This document shows positions 1 to 12,244 of a stretch of 64,000 nt of DNA, in pieces (the first letter of the stretch is position 1; the number at the start of each line of letters is the position of its first letter). Under the pieces are notes generated by a model. It saw only the letters and a program-made list of their open reading frames with translations. It searched no databases and was not told where the DNA came from. Made by a program: the position numbers and the translations under genes. This DNA is from Polytrichum commune. Lineage: Eukaryota > Streptophyta > Polytrichopsida > Polytrichales > Polytrichaceae. The stretch is from the NCBI GenBank assembly GCA_950295325.1, contig OX485809.1, positions 34,038,001 through 34,102,000 of the forward strand. The letters are read 5' to 3'.

Positions 1-407
1 ATTGCACGGAAGGAGGGACGGTTGCATTTGGCGCTGTAGACAAAAAGATGAACTTGGACTCAAACTCCGCCACCACGTTCGACAATGGATACTTCATAGA
101 CCTTGTTAACGGGCGGGGCGTGTTAACCTCCGACCATGACTTGATCATCGACCAAAGGACCTCAGCGTTGGTGAAGCTATACGCTGCCAACCAGACTGCG
201 TTCTTCGACCAGTTTGCGATATCCCTGAGGCAGATGGGAAGGATCAATGTGCTCACGGGGACACAGGGCCAGATTCGGAAGCAATGCTGGGTGCGCAACC
301 AGGTGGATGCGATTAACAGCCCCTTCAGCGACTTTGACTTCAATCCGATCAGTCCGCTGATTTGCAAGCCTGCTACCTGTCCAGTCGCTCCTGCGTGCTC
401 GACATGA
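1..407 (+). CDS. Class III (secretory) peroxidase, C-terminal part; 5' end outside window
   Basis: The frame is open from base 3 to the TGA at 405-407, so the real start lies left of the window; the ATG at 48 is internal. The translation carries the C-terminal hallmarks of plant class III haem peroxidases in order: a Cys followed by a Gly-rich stretch, TTFDNGYF, GRGVLTSD, DQRTSALV, a FFDQFA helix, SLRQMGRINVLTG and a final Cys in IRKQC. An NQT sequon suggests N-glycosylation, as expected for a secreted enzyme. The family oxidises phenolics and lignin precursors with H2O2 in the wall or vacuole; the distal and proximal haem histidines lie in exons not present here. About 35 residues follow the last conserved Cys, rather long for a plain C-terminus, and could be an extension. 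The family call is firm; substrate cannot be inferred. Confidence 0.93.
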   Translation, partial: CTEGGTVAFGAVDKKMNLDSNSATTFDNGYFIDLVNGRGVLTSDHDLIIDQRTSALVKLYAANQTAFFDQFAISLRQMGRINVLTGTQGQIRKQCWVRNQVDAINSPFSDFDFNPISPLICKPATCPVAPACST

Positions 408-688
408 TGAATATGGTGGTCTTCACGCGAGGAAACTTATATTACTGTCATCTGATGACAAAATTGTTTGGATAGATTTGTACCATGAAAGGAGAAGAAG
501 AAGAAGAGTTAGCCTTAGGTAGGTAGATTGATAAGTAGACAGGGATGATCCATCTGTTGACATGTCGTTAAGTCACCATGAATTAGTTTACGGAACATCC
601 CATCCCATCACACATTTGCCAGTGGCGGCATAATCCTTAAGTTGGCTTCCCATTACAGGTTGCTAGTTCAAAAAACATGCCTTCCTTT

Positions 689-980
689 AGCAGCCTTTTC
701 CAATAGGGACTGATTGTTTGTAGTTAGCGAACAGATGTGCCGCCTCTGCCTTATATGTGCCAGGTTGGAGTGATTGTTGTGCACGGTGCTTCTCCACCTG
801 ATGCTCTACCGGTGGTTGAGTGACTACATCGAAATTTAGAAACCTTTTTGTTCTGAAAAGGTTAATTCATCTACGCACATTTTCAACCTCCGTTGCGTAC
901 TGATGTAATATGAGCTTTTCCAAGTCTGCCACATTGTGAATACAGAACCGTGGCTGTAAGTTTGGAGCAGTGCGATAACA
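689..980. repeat. Downstream segment of the peroxidase gene, also present at 2181-2380
   Basis: This stretch, 280 bp after the peroxidase stop and probably in or near its 3' UTR, resembles 2181-2380 in the same orientation. Shared blocks in order are agcagcctttyc, a gtgattgttgtgca-like block, gcttctccacct / gcttgtccacct, gaaaaggtt / gaaaaggat and tgatgtaatatga. Similarity is clear but diverged and gapped. The rest of 408-2690 shows no coding signal. Confidence 0.55.
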
Positions 981-1332
981 TGTAGCTCTGCTCCCTTGGC
1001 ATTTACCTCTGCAGTTTCGGTATACATTGTGCTCAAGCTTCACAAGTCTGATGTTGTTAAGAATATGTGCATCATAACTGTCATAGTTTTATTCGGCTGG
1101 ATCACTGCGCACATGTTCCTTCTCTTGATATATTCCATCTCATGTCAAGGTATGAAATATTCAAGAGACCTCAAGTCCCAATACACGGGATTTTGTTTTG
1201 GTGTCCATTACAAGTTCCTGTGTACTATGCCTTGAACTTTCCTTTGACTTCTCCCTCACAAAACATCCATTCAATTAAGGTAAGTGTGCCTAGAGTGGAC
1301 ACTTCCAGCATTCCAACATATGTAGGATTTGG

Positions 1333-1406
1333 GCGAACCAACTCATACACTCGTTCCTTGTTGGATGCCTAAACCCTTCAAGGAACGAGTGTACTGGTTG
1401 GTTCGC
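1333..1406. repeat. Short fold-back hairpin, 28-bp arms
   Basis: Arms 1333-1360 and 1379-1406 are reverse complements at 25 of 28 positions, with an 18-nt loop. The three mismatches sit together as an internal bulge about 10 nt from the base of the stem. The shape could be a small RNA precursor or the relic of a fold-back transposon. No flanking duplication was found. Confidence 0.6.
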
Positions 1407-2180
1407 TCCAGCTCATATGTAGGGGTTTGGCAATTCAAGAAAACTTACATGAACATATTAGCAAATCCAAATGATCAATATGAAAGTTGGTCTTGCTGTT
1501 TTGGAATGAAAGTGAATATTTTATGATTACTTGAGGTGGTGCTCATAGATTTCTTTAAATGATTTTCTTTCAGCTATGTACATTTCAGACTTGATATATG
1601 CCAGAAACCAGTTAAGATCACCGACCACTTTAGGACTACATACCTTATGGGGCATTCCCACCTGACATTAGTTAGAAGTAGTTTTAGTCTAAAAGCGGTT
1701 TTAGTTATCTAGGGTTCACACATACGGCTCTTTTTAGTGCCGAGCCTAGGTGGCAAATGATGTGGCATGGCTTAAAAGTGGAGGTTTTAAGCCTCAACCA
1801 CCGACCCTCCCATCGGTACCTAAACATGAGGCAAGAATATAGGAACTTTAAAAGTGTCGCCTCCCACCCTTGTGATTGGTTGCTTTTTAGTCTTAGCTAT
1901 GAGGGCACGAGGAGCTTCATTAACAAAAACCGATGGTAAGATAGGTGAGTAGTAAGGCATTTGGGGATGGGACAAAAACTACCCAACATTCATTGCTTGG
2001 TAGATAAAACCATGAACATGTGTGAAAGCTACTTAACTAAAACCTACTTGAAAATCTCCGGAGCAAGTTCTTGTAGGTGCATTGGGATAGTTGGATGCCT
2101 CCGCTATAACCGAAGGAGCTTTACCCGGTTTTTAGGAAATACTTTGGGTCTTAACTAAAGTCAAGTGGGAAGGGGGCATT

Positions 2181-2380
2181 AGCAGCCTTTCTGTAACTAC
2201 AAATTTGTCTGTATGTATCAAGGGATGCGGCTAGAGTGATATGTTGTGCAAGTGCTTGTCCACCTAACAAGCCTTTGTTCCGAAAAGGATATGTTTCTAT
2301 GCAGACTTACAAGCCAGAAATTCGTTGTGCATTGATGTAATATGAACGATTATAGCATAAGTTTGGAGGCAGTGGGGCAC
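2181..2380. repeat. Second, decayed copy of the peroxidase downstream segment
   Basis: Matches 689-980 block by block in the same order, with shorter gaps. No peroxidase coding sequence lies between the two copies, so this is a duplication of non-coding flank, or the surviving tail of a deleted tandem peroxidase copy. Confidence 0.5.
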
Positions 2381-2693
2381 CACGCTATGGTCGATTGATT
2401 TTGGTACACATTGCGCCCTAAAGTTCTAAATATCAATTGGTTTTACAAATCTCTACTACAGTTAGGAGGCATTTCTCACAGGTCTAACCCTACCAGGTGG
2501 GTGTGGTCAAAACATACCCCTTCCAAGTTTGTTAAGTCATTTGTAATTTTGTTTTACTAGATGATTTCAATTGTTTTGATTAGGGCTTAGCTAGTTAACC
2601 ATTGTAACATAAAATTAATCAAACTACATGAAGTTTCGGCGTATTCACTCTCCCAACATGTGTCACGGAACTTTCCTCTCAGGTTTTTTTTAT

Positions 2694-3106
2694 ACTACAC
2701 CGTTTATGATATTTAGTGTCATGTACACATTTGCGAAAGGCCTAAATTGGATGCTTAAAGGTCTCAAAGTGTTAGTCCACTACTGCCAATATGATATTAT
2801 TCATCAACATAAGTAGCTTTTATAGTGAAAATTTATCTACATTATGACATTTGACATCATAGTTTTGTGTTCTAGTATGCAAGGGGAAGATACCATTGAG
2901 CATACTAATGACAAGTGTCATTTGTGTACATTTCAATCAACTTGTAGACCATTATGTAACATACTAGACATACACCTCATCATACTATTGGACATACTCA
3001 TGCCAAAATATTAGTATGGGCACTCAAACGCCAATTACCATGAAGTGACACTAGCATGTCTCAATGCAATAGGGTAAGTGACACTAAATACCACAAGCAG
3101 TGTAGA
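2694..3106. mobile_element. Dispersed repeat, copy 1 (inverted-repeat ends)
   Basis: The sequence is shared with 31475-32380 over its whole length (for example gagcatactaatg, acttgtagaccatt, catactcatgcc, cactaaatacca). Its ends are inverted repeats: ctacaccgtttatg at the left against a reverse complement ctacactgcttgtgg at the right. This copy lacks the 385-bp insertion found in copy 2, so it preserves the empty site. Confidence 0.6.
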
Positions 3107-4279
3107 GGGGGTGAGTCAAGTTACTGACTCCCACCGAAGGATGTACTGTATGTTTATTTACACACATAGAAATATAATAATATTTTATTTTACTTCTTGA
3201 GAAAAATACAAGTATACATTAACTTTAAGAAAAAGTTTGCTAAAACCCATACCATAATGTAGCCAAAACACAGGCTGTATGGGCACATGACTTAGCCTCC
3301 ATCCCATCTGTCGAGGGGGTGGAGAAGTCCCTTTGCAGTTCTTTGCTTTCATATAAGTATGTGAGGGCAAGGCCACCCATTGCCATATCCACATAACAAA
3401 CATTGATTACAGATGAAGAGTGCCGTTTAAATCAGAAACATTGCAGCGAGGACTCCCACCTATTGCCATATCCACCAATGTTTGTGGAAAGAGGGTGCGG
3501 TCATTCAATTTTCCAACAAAATGAGCCCATTTTCTGCCACTGCAAACTTGCCACAAATATAATGAGACAAGCAATCAATGCCCTTAAGTCCCCTTGGATT
3601 TTTGACTAAGAGTCTCACTTACCTTAATATGACCTAATGCCACCTAAAAGCAGGTCATTCACCTAAGAGAGTGGAGGATGCTTCGATTGATGAGCTGACC
3701 TAGCTTCCTCACTTCTCAAGCAGATTGCAACTGCTGCAGGTGAATAGCCTACTTGGGAGCCACAACTTCTACCCGCTAGAAGCAACTGTCCGCATGTTGG
3801 TGCTATGTAGAGCTCTTGTAAGTGGCACTTCTCTCCCTGTGGTTCACATGGTTATATTAACTCAACCACAAGTTGTCCATAAAGCTCCAGAAACATGATA
3901 CATTTCAGAGCATCAGTTTCTCAGTATGCCTTGACCAGTGTCATTGTCTTCTTTGCTTAGTTCTAGCCTTTAAAAAAACCCAGTCAGTATAAGTACAAAG
4001 TAAGAATAGGCAATACCAAGACAAAACACTCTCATCAGGCAGATAACACTGTTTTGAGTCGGTCTGAACTGATGCACAATTTCCATCTTGGGGTTTATCA
4101 TTTACATTACGTTACAATTGGTACCTACAACTGATGAAAATGATTTGGTAGCCAAATGACCTGCTCTTTAATAAAAACACAACACCTCAGGAGAAGCCTA
4201 GATGGCCTGCCTCATCAAATGCAAGGGAGAGGTGTCACTCTTTCCTGACAAAATTGTATAAACTTGGAGCTGCCCCACG
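3107..4279. other. Intergenic, no gene seen
   Basis: Only short frames without splice or family support. The segment next to 4280 is probably the 3' UTR of the minus-strand PPR-CBS gene. Confidence 0.5.
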
Positions 4280-7200
4280 TCACAATGTACTGGTTGTTTC
4301 AGGTCTATCTTCAGAGCCCGGTTGTTCAGAATCATCTTCAGGAGACGTGAGGGAGAATGGCAGAGCATGACTGGCGGTAAAAATAGCCTCTCGTGTAATG
4401 AAGCCCAGTACCTGTTCGCCCATGTTATCTTCCTTGTTTAAAGAGTAACCAGTGCGGCTGCTTATAACCATGAGCAGCTTGGTATGGGGCTGAAGTATCA
4501 TAGTGATGGCTTTCAATACAGGAGTTGAAGTAGTAACCGAAGGTGGTGGCCGCCTCATTATGTCTCCCATGCAGTCACTCATCTGCATGTATCATTGCCA
4601 TACTTACTGTGAGTGTCTACAAAACATTTCACAAGACGCAGAAGAAAGAAAAGAAGATTCATCATTACAGTAGACTCTAAGACCCTCTTTTAAGCTTGTT
4701 GAGATTGACAGCTTGAGAGCTTGAAGAAAGGAGACTTCTCCTTGACAGGGAGCCTCTTAATCGCTGTTCTTCACATAGGATCCACTTTACACTTGATTTT
4801 TCAACTTGAGAGCTTGAAATATTCACCGGGCTTCCAGCACTTCAATGGTGCCTTGATGGATCCTATGTGGAACGACTATGACAATCTCTTGGTTGAAACC
4901 TTAAGCTGCCTCATAGAGATTGCTAAAGAATATCTTTAGTCTTTCAAGCATTCCTCTAATTTCACATAAATTCTCCTTTGTTTAGTACCATTCATCCCTT
5001 GGTATCTCACTTTGAGCATGCCACTTTACACTTGCTCACACAATTTAGTGCTCGAGAATTGGTGAAGCTACCCATAGTTTAAGATTTGAATGAAAGTTTG
5101 TTACATCCAAGTATCAAACTCCCAAAATTTGCAAATTTGAGCTCTCAACTCAAGCTCTAGTGTGAAGGGTCCTGTTTAAAATACTACCTGTCCATATGTC
5201 CGTAGTGTGCAACAGTCAGAAATTGCAGTGTGTCAACTATTTAGTGAAAGAAGACAATACAAACATCCGTCAAATTGAAGAATGCATACCTTCTTGCAAT
5301 CTCCTGCATAGACAACACCAACACAAGCACCTCGCCCATCTACTACAGGAATTCCATCCTCATTTAAGAATCTCATATAAACTTTGCCAACTTGGACATC
5401 TTCAGTGAGGGGCCGAATTTCGTCAGCAGATATCATCACGTTTTCTACCATGTCGTGAGGAGACACCTATAGAAACAATTGATAGAGTTCATCAGGGATC
5501 TACAATCTTGTGACCTGATAACACAAAGCTTGCTGGAGAACAAGACTCCGCACTTTAGCAATATAGACGAAATGCAACTTCAATGAAAACATAATTGTCA
5601 CCGAACCCAAGGATTATAAATAACTTACCCCCGGCTTGAGCTTGTAAGGGCTGAAAATCTCTTCCTTAAACCTTGTCAGAGCCTGCAAACGAACAACAGC
5701 CTGCCACCAGTGTCACCCTCATCAGTGCTTCCCATGAATAGTGAACAGCAAGCCAAGCATATACAATGACTAGGTTGTGAAAGCCAATGCTGGACTTGTT
5801 GCTACTCCAAAAACCCTGTGGGCCTCAAAATGAAGTACAGGTCAATAGCAAAGACTGAAAAGAACATGGATCATATTGCTGACCATGTATGCCCTCTTGC
5901 TCAAAGGAAGACCTTTCTTCAGTCCCACCATGTTTTTCAATGCTTGTTTTGCTTCGCCAAGCTGCAGCCAGGAAAACACAACTGAGACAACCTTATATAT
6001 ATCCAAACAGGAACAATGGCTATCAATGTAGGAATAATGTTGGAAAGGAAGAGACTTAGTTTTGCATTCTTAAAAAGAAGGGGAAGTGCACCATATATGG
6101 TAAGATATACAGTGCAAGGACAATATGGAAATACTGATAATTGATATTATCTTTAGTCCACAGCCTCTTTCAGAGTATAAGGAATACATGCAAGTCACAA
6201 TTGATAACAACACCAGAGTTTAGTAAAACTGTACATTCTGATCTTCCACGATCACTCTAACATAATAGGACACAAAGCAACCTCCCCAAAGATTGTATTC
6301 ACTTATTACTCACAGATCTGTGATGTTAAAACCTTGAAAAATACAAGTCCTACAGTGCAGCTGCTTCCTTCAAACAAAACCCTTGGGATTTTGACCACTT
6401 GTCACATGAAAGAGAAGCTCACTTTACATATCAGGTTTCCACTCTTACCCGGCCCGCGATTACAGCAGCTTCTATGAACAGCTCATCTGCCTCAGCTCGA
6501 TCCTCTGCCCATACATGACCTCCTGCTTCAGGCACCATGCGCTCTCGGAGTGTTGCAACCGAGTTCACATCTCCCCTCTGAGCAAATGCCCTCATCAATG
6601 CTAAAAATACATGTGCTCGTGGTCTCATTTGTAGCTCTTTCTTCGCGTTTTGTTGCATCTCATGCATGTGCACAAGACCCTCTGTCAACAGTAAAAATTA
6701 CTGCTGAACATTAGTAACCTTGAGACCAGTGAAGGACCACTACAGCATGATTATAACACCGCAAATGCACAGGTGTAGAAACTGAATCATGAATCATACT
6801 GTGATAAAGAAGACACACAAAACATATTTCATATATAACAAAGCCACGACTAAATGAAGAGCGTTGTTAATATAAGGAAAAGCACCTGACTGGATTGACC
6901 CCTAAAGACTTGGGTTGACCTCATATCAAAGATGTATTATAAAATACAAGGTGAAGATATTATTTATAGTTGGCTTCCCAAAGAGAGTTATGGAGGTTGT
7001 ATTTAGAGTATATCCACATGGTTGGAACAAACAACATTGTCATTAATTGTCACCAAATCATTTTGGAAGCATTTTCTTCCAGAAATTAAACATAAAGTCG
7101 ACAAGGATTGAAATCACTTGATCTTTGCTTTGATTGGCTACAAATGTAGGTTAAATGTAAGCTGCATAGTATGGTTGACGTTGGAGAACAATAATCATCT

Positions 7201-10200
7201 TAAGGGCCTTGGTACTTTTCCCATATTAAAATAAATCTCCTGACTAAGAATAATTGAAGGCTCTTGAATGGAAATTGCATATATACAAATATGAGCATGA
7301 AAGGAGATTAGAATTCTTGTAGGAAACGTATTTATACAGGTTCTGGGAGGAAGAAATTCAGTACAAGATTGAATGTTCTACATAACATACCTATTCAGAA
7401 AAAATTAAAACCACGTTAAAGTCTGGCAGTCCATTAAAGGTTAAATAATTACTGTACGAGAAGCAAACAGAATTCTTTTGCTCAGGAAGCAAAAGCAGGA
7501 GACTGGAGCTCTAATACTTTGAGACATCTTGATACGATGCAACATATTGATGGATTAAGAAGATTCAACTCACGTTCAGGAGAACCACATGCAATGCAGG
7601 CATCGATAATAGCTGTGTATGCAACACGGTCCAACACACATGTAGGCATTGCCTTCATTTCTGCCACCAGATTACGAAGACCTTCCAAATCCTCTGCATC
7701 TCCTAGACCCTGCAACAAAATACAGAGTAAAATTCAATGAACTAACCGTCATGCGGATTCCATGTTAACTTTCCTGGCTATTTGCAGTGACCAGCAAAGA
7801 GCAGTGAGATATACTTAGTAAACTATATAATTTCTCCATACACATGTGTAAAGCTTTTGAGACTGCTTAAACAATACAAAGGCTATGTTGCAAACAGCTT
7901 GAAGTTAGACATTCTGCTCACTTCTTCCAATTTAATGCAGCCTTCATCTACAAACCAACTTGATGATTATGAAACAATCACAATAAAGTTGGATGTGCTC
8001 ATACCCGCAAAAGAGTTGTATAGGTCACAACGTCAGGCAGCAGCCGTGATGTATTTAATCTCTTTGCTTCTTCCTGCCCAGAGAAGACCATTGATGTTCT
8101 GAATATCAATAATCTGACACAACATATAGAACTTCTAAACAGTGGCTGGTATTGAAGTATCAAAACTTAAGTGCACATCATACAATATGCTTTAGGTAAC
8201 TGATCTCAGAAGACTTCACAATCTCCACTTCTGTCAGCAATGCACACAACAAATTGCAAACTAATGAGTGCAGACCTTCATGGCTGACAGGAATTGTAAT
8301 GCTTTTGTAAGATCACCACCCCGCACACATGCCAAGATAAGGGAGTTAAAGGTGACCCGCTGTGGCAGCAGGCCGTGTGAGCGCATCTCGTCCACTAACT
8401 TCAAGGCTTCCAGTGGATTATCTGATCTTGAATAACCCTGCACAAGTCACCCCAGATTTGAATTCATCCTTAACATCAAATGTTTGTAGAAACAATAGCA
8501 AAGAAAAAGGAAATTGCTGTGTATGTTAATATCTTCTGACAAGCAGACCTGAAAAAAATAATGGATCATAACATATCCAGTATTCTATACTACCTCAGTT
8601 GAGAAGCCATAATCACTACACTAAATATTGTATTAGTGTCACTTACTATTTAGAATTACGCGATACTTTATCTACTTACTGTATATCTCACATTTTACCA
8701 ACGAATGTCTAATTAGTTATTTGGACATTATAGAACAACAAGAACTTTACTTGGTAAAAAATTACATCAATAGTAAAAAGATATAGCACTGTGCAACTCC
8801 GAATAGTGAGTGTCACTAAACATCATATTTAGTATAATCATTCCCTTATCCCCAGATCTCCCAAGAGGCAAGAGCTAACACCTTGATTAGTAGATTGAAA
8901 GTGAGGGTAGTGAGGCCTGTTTTCTTGACTGATGACCGATATCGAAGCAGCACACCCCTTGCTCTGAGGGCATCCCCTGCACAGTACCAACTTCCTCTGT
9001 TACAACCTCTCAAAAGCCATCTCCCTTACTGTTATTTCCTGATGGCCTGATGGCCCTCACTAACAAATCTCTTCTGCATATATATTGCAAACCCCGCCCC
9101 CCCCCCCCCCCCCCTCCTCCTTGAATGTGCATGCATAAAGCTTCAACTAAAGTTTGGAAGAGCTGGGCATGATTCTGACCTGCATGGGCACAAGCATTAA
9201 CTAGTGTATTAAGGTGAACATCTGTCAGCTCCACGCGACCTGGTGCAGTTCCAGACTCAATTTTTTCTAGCAGCTCAAAAGCATCATCAAGCCTTTGTGC
9301 CTCTCCCAAACCCTGCATTGCAATCAGGTTGATAAACGTCTGAAAAAGAGAGGATATGGAACTCTTAGAGAGTTGAACAAGCTTAAAGAGGGATGTTGCA
9401 TAAAAAAATCTCATCTCAATGTATTTCCATAATCGCTAATATCACTCTCTTTTTCAGTATGCATGGTGATGCATTACAACCTAAGTCTATATACTTGAGA
9501 AATGCTGCACCACTCACTCCAGTATTAGTATAGAATTTCTCACCTTTAAAAGTGTGCCATAGGTGACATTATCAACGCCACAACTACCAGGCTCTATCAT
9601 TTCCTTATAGACAGTGAGAGCGCGGTCAATATCTTTACATTCCACACATGCCATCAGGACAGCATTCATTGTTATATGATTCAGCCGACCTTCCTCTTTC
9701 TTTGCAAGCTCTATTGCCTCAAAAACCTGAGAGCCAATGACATGAGTCATAAATTAGGTCTTAATAGGATGAGAGTTAGAACAAATGGAGAAGCAAATAC
9801 CTTAGCATTCTTGAAACATCTTCATAAGCAGAAGAATGTAAGTAGTAAGAGTAAAGCCAGCTTCTAAATGATGATTTAAATTCATAATTGCACTCAACAG
9901 CGTAAGTACATAACTACAGGCCCACAAATCCACAGAATGATAGCAAGTCAAAGACCAATGCTATCTAGAGGGTATCTGACACCTGATTAAAACATAGTTC
10001 GTGCAGTAATATATAGTCTGCCTACCTAGAATATCAAATCAGACCTTAATCACAGCACACAACTGGCTGAACTATTCAGAAAACTACAGTAGCTAGAAGA
10101 TTACTTGATCAAGCTGCCGCCGCTTGGTAAGATCCATAATTCTTCGGGTAAGTGCACGCATCCTGAACTCCTTCTTTCTCCAATATGGAAAGATCTTTTC

Positions 10201-11165
10201 AGCACCATCTCCTTCCACACTTTCAGGTTCAACTGACACCTGTTCTCGTTGTAGCAGCTCCAATTCCCGTCTCTTTCTTACCTGCAGTTTAGAAGAAAGC
10301 ATAAGGAAGACACCTTACAGCTAAAGCAGTTCCTTACAAAGGCCACCCTCAATAAACAGATTCCATCGTCCTTCCATACAAGCACAATACAATAAGTATC
10401 TAGGATAAAAGATGACTACATAGCAGCGTGTCAAATTCAATCACAAAGTTAATACATCTTAAATATATGAAACATTAGCTTAGATTCCAGTCATTCCACA
10501 ATATAAGGCAAAATGGTAGCAGCAAATTTTGTTATTATGATTTAAAAGGGCTGTAACTAAATAAAGCAAATCGGAACCTGAGAAAAGTGTAAAAAACTGC
10601 TTAAATCTGAGACAAGACAACTGATGAATTCCAAACCTGGGCGAGAAGCTCTAACTGCTTTTCATATGGTTTTTCCTCTTTAGGGGGGCCCCGCCTCCTC
10701 CTTGGACTCTTAGGGGCATTTGGAACACTAGGAATAATAGGGTTGCTACTTTCACCCCAACCACCTGCCATGCAAAATGATGGCTCTGAGAGACTTGTAG
10801 TAGGATAGAACAAAGTGCAAGTGCAAATTTTGTTATGGGAGAAGAACATGTTGGGCATCAGCAATCGGAAACACACAAGGGCAAACTATATTCTCACAGA
10901 AGCTATTATTTTAAAATGAGGCAGAGAATTAGGTCAAACCTGTGCTAAAAATCGCTCTGCAGTGCCCTACTCCTCTTTTATTTGTCGATTCATTATTGAC
11001 GCATACTTTGCCGAATCCATCACTCTCTCTATACCAATGTGGAGGACCTACTCCCTCCTTTACTTCGAAAATCCTTTGCAACTTTCTCCTTATTCCATTT
11101 GCTTCTTGCAAGCCTACACAAGCATTTTGAGTCCAGTGTACTTGAAGCGTCGCCGTCGTCGCCAT
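4280..11165 (-). CDS. CBSPPR1: Pentatricopeptide repeat protein with C-terminal CBS-domain pair (CBSPPR1-like), 14 exons
   Basis: Exons in order: 11165-10940, 10764-10637, 10281-10105, 9726-9544, 9312-9180, 8976-8882, 8437-8276, 8073-8005, 7709-7574, 6681-6449, 5961-5884, 5682-5629, 5466-5290, 4582-4280. All junctions are GT-AG, all phases agree, and the total is 717 codons plus stop. The first 75 residues are rich in Ala, Thr, Ser and Arg and lack acidic clusters at the start, as in an organelle transit peptide. Residues 85-177 are charged linker; about 180-510 are PPR helices (motifs such as HITMNAVLMACVEC, VDNVTYGTLLKGLGEA, VTFNSLILACVRGG, VAYTAIIDACIACG). Residues 560-695 hold two CBS modules (DGIPVVDGRGACVGVVYAGD and a second half ending LGFITREAIF). 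PPRs bind single-stranded organelle RNA; CBS pairs usually bind adenylates. An upstream in-frame ATG at 11231 is possible; 11165 (MATTATL) looks more like a targeting start. The RNA target is unknown. Confidence 0.9.
8616..8833. mobile_element. Small MITE inside intron 6 of the PPR-CBS gene
   Basis: The terminal inverted repeats contain actaaatat and ttagtg blocks at both ends, and a 7-bp direct repeat ATAATCA occurs at 8609-8615 and 8834-8840. Length is 218 bp, with no coding capacity. The sequence next to its right TIR (caactccgaat) resembles 40640-40690. The TSD length would suit a hAT-type origin, but the TIRs are offset by a few bases and the class is uncertain. Confidence 0.6.
9097..9114. 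repeat. Poly(C) tract of 18 in intron 5 of the PPR-CBS gene
   Basis: Uninterrupted run of 18 C on the plus strand (G on the transcript), preceded by accccg. Similar G/C runs occur at 11681, 45030, 45394 and 49782. Confidence 0.9.
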
Positions 11166-11588
11166 CGCACCCTCCCTCAGTGCTATCTCATCTGCAGATT
11201 CAGCAAGCCAATCTGTCATTAACTGCAGCATTTGAAATCAGTCTTCACACATACAAATCTGACAAAAATCTCCCAACTCGCATGTTGGTCACACAATCCA
11301 CATCGCGAAGTCCTTGCCTTTATCCATAAGGAAAGGCGCATGTAAAGGGAAAGTCACATAGGACAAGACTGGTTGCAATTCCGAATTCCAATTCCAAATT
11401 CCAAATTTCAGCGGTCAAGAGAAAGAAAATCTTGACTTCGGAGCCCTTACTGACAGGGGCAATTTGGACCTCTAAAACCTAGGGATTTTCTGCGGGAGCT
11501 GCATTATCCATATTCCAAATTTCAGCGTGCAAGAGAGGGCAAACCTCGTGTAAGCTAGAAGGGATTCTCCAAGCGCCTACAACACCAA

Positions 11589-12042
11589 ATGTCCTCCTCC
11601 AATGCCCTAGGCGAGGTCGACAGGGAAGCTTCCACAAAACAATTGCCACGCCGCTCTCTGGAATTCCTGTGCCCTGTGTGCCCCCCCCCCCCCCGGGCGA
11701 TATTCACACAGACGACAGCTGCAATACAGAAGACCAAAGAGAGATATGGCGGCAGCGAGAACGATAGAGTGGAGAAAGTGGAGGAGCAATCAAAGACGTC
11801 GTCAGTAGCTAGTGATGTCCTCCTCCAATGCTATTTACGAGGTCTCGACTGGGAAACCTCAGCAGGAAAATTGCAACGCCGCTCTCTCGGATTCCTAAGC
11901 TCACCCCGATATTCACAATCTCAAAGACGGCAGCTGCAATGGACAAGACACAAAATGAGATATGGCGGCAGCGAGAACAAAGGAAGAGATCGATGGAGAG
12001 GAGAAAGAAGAAGCGCAATCGAAGCAGTCGTTAGTGGCGAAT
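11589..12042. repeat. 226-bp tandem duplication upstream of the PPR-CBS gene
   Basis: Unit 1 (11589-11814) and unit 2 (11815-12042) both start atgtcctcctccaatgc and share gagatatggcggcagcgaga near the middle. Unit 1 also carries a 14-C tract (11681-11694). It starts 424 bp before the gene's likely ATG, is more GC-rich than its surroundings, and probably overlaps promoter or 5' UTR. Open frames on both strands here follow from composition and duplication; none has family support. A smaller repeat, ttccaaatttcagcg, occurs near 11400 and 11515. Confidence 0.75.
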
Positions 12043-12244
12043 GGTGCGTTGCGCTGAGGAAATTGATACGGTGGAATTGAGTCCACCAATGTGAGCCGCT
12101 GCGGAGGAAGATTGGATGACATATCAATAGATGAATGCTTGTGGTGGAGGGATGGATGACACCCGATGCTGCCCGGGTGGATATTTTATTTATTTCTAGA
12201 TTCTGTGCCTATCTGAACCCACTGTTGGTCTGGTATATAACTTA

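Noticed and set aside
11589-12122. Open frames of 60-163 codons on both strands
   Set aside because: They result from a GC-richer tandem duplication; frames on both strands are open, none has a recognisable domain.
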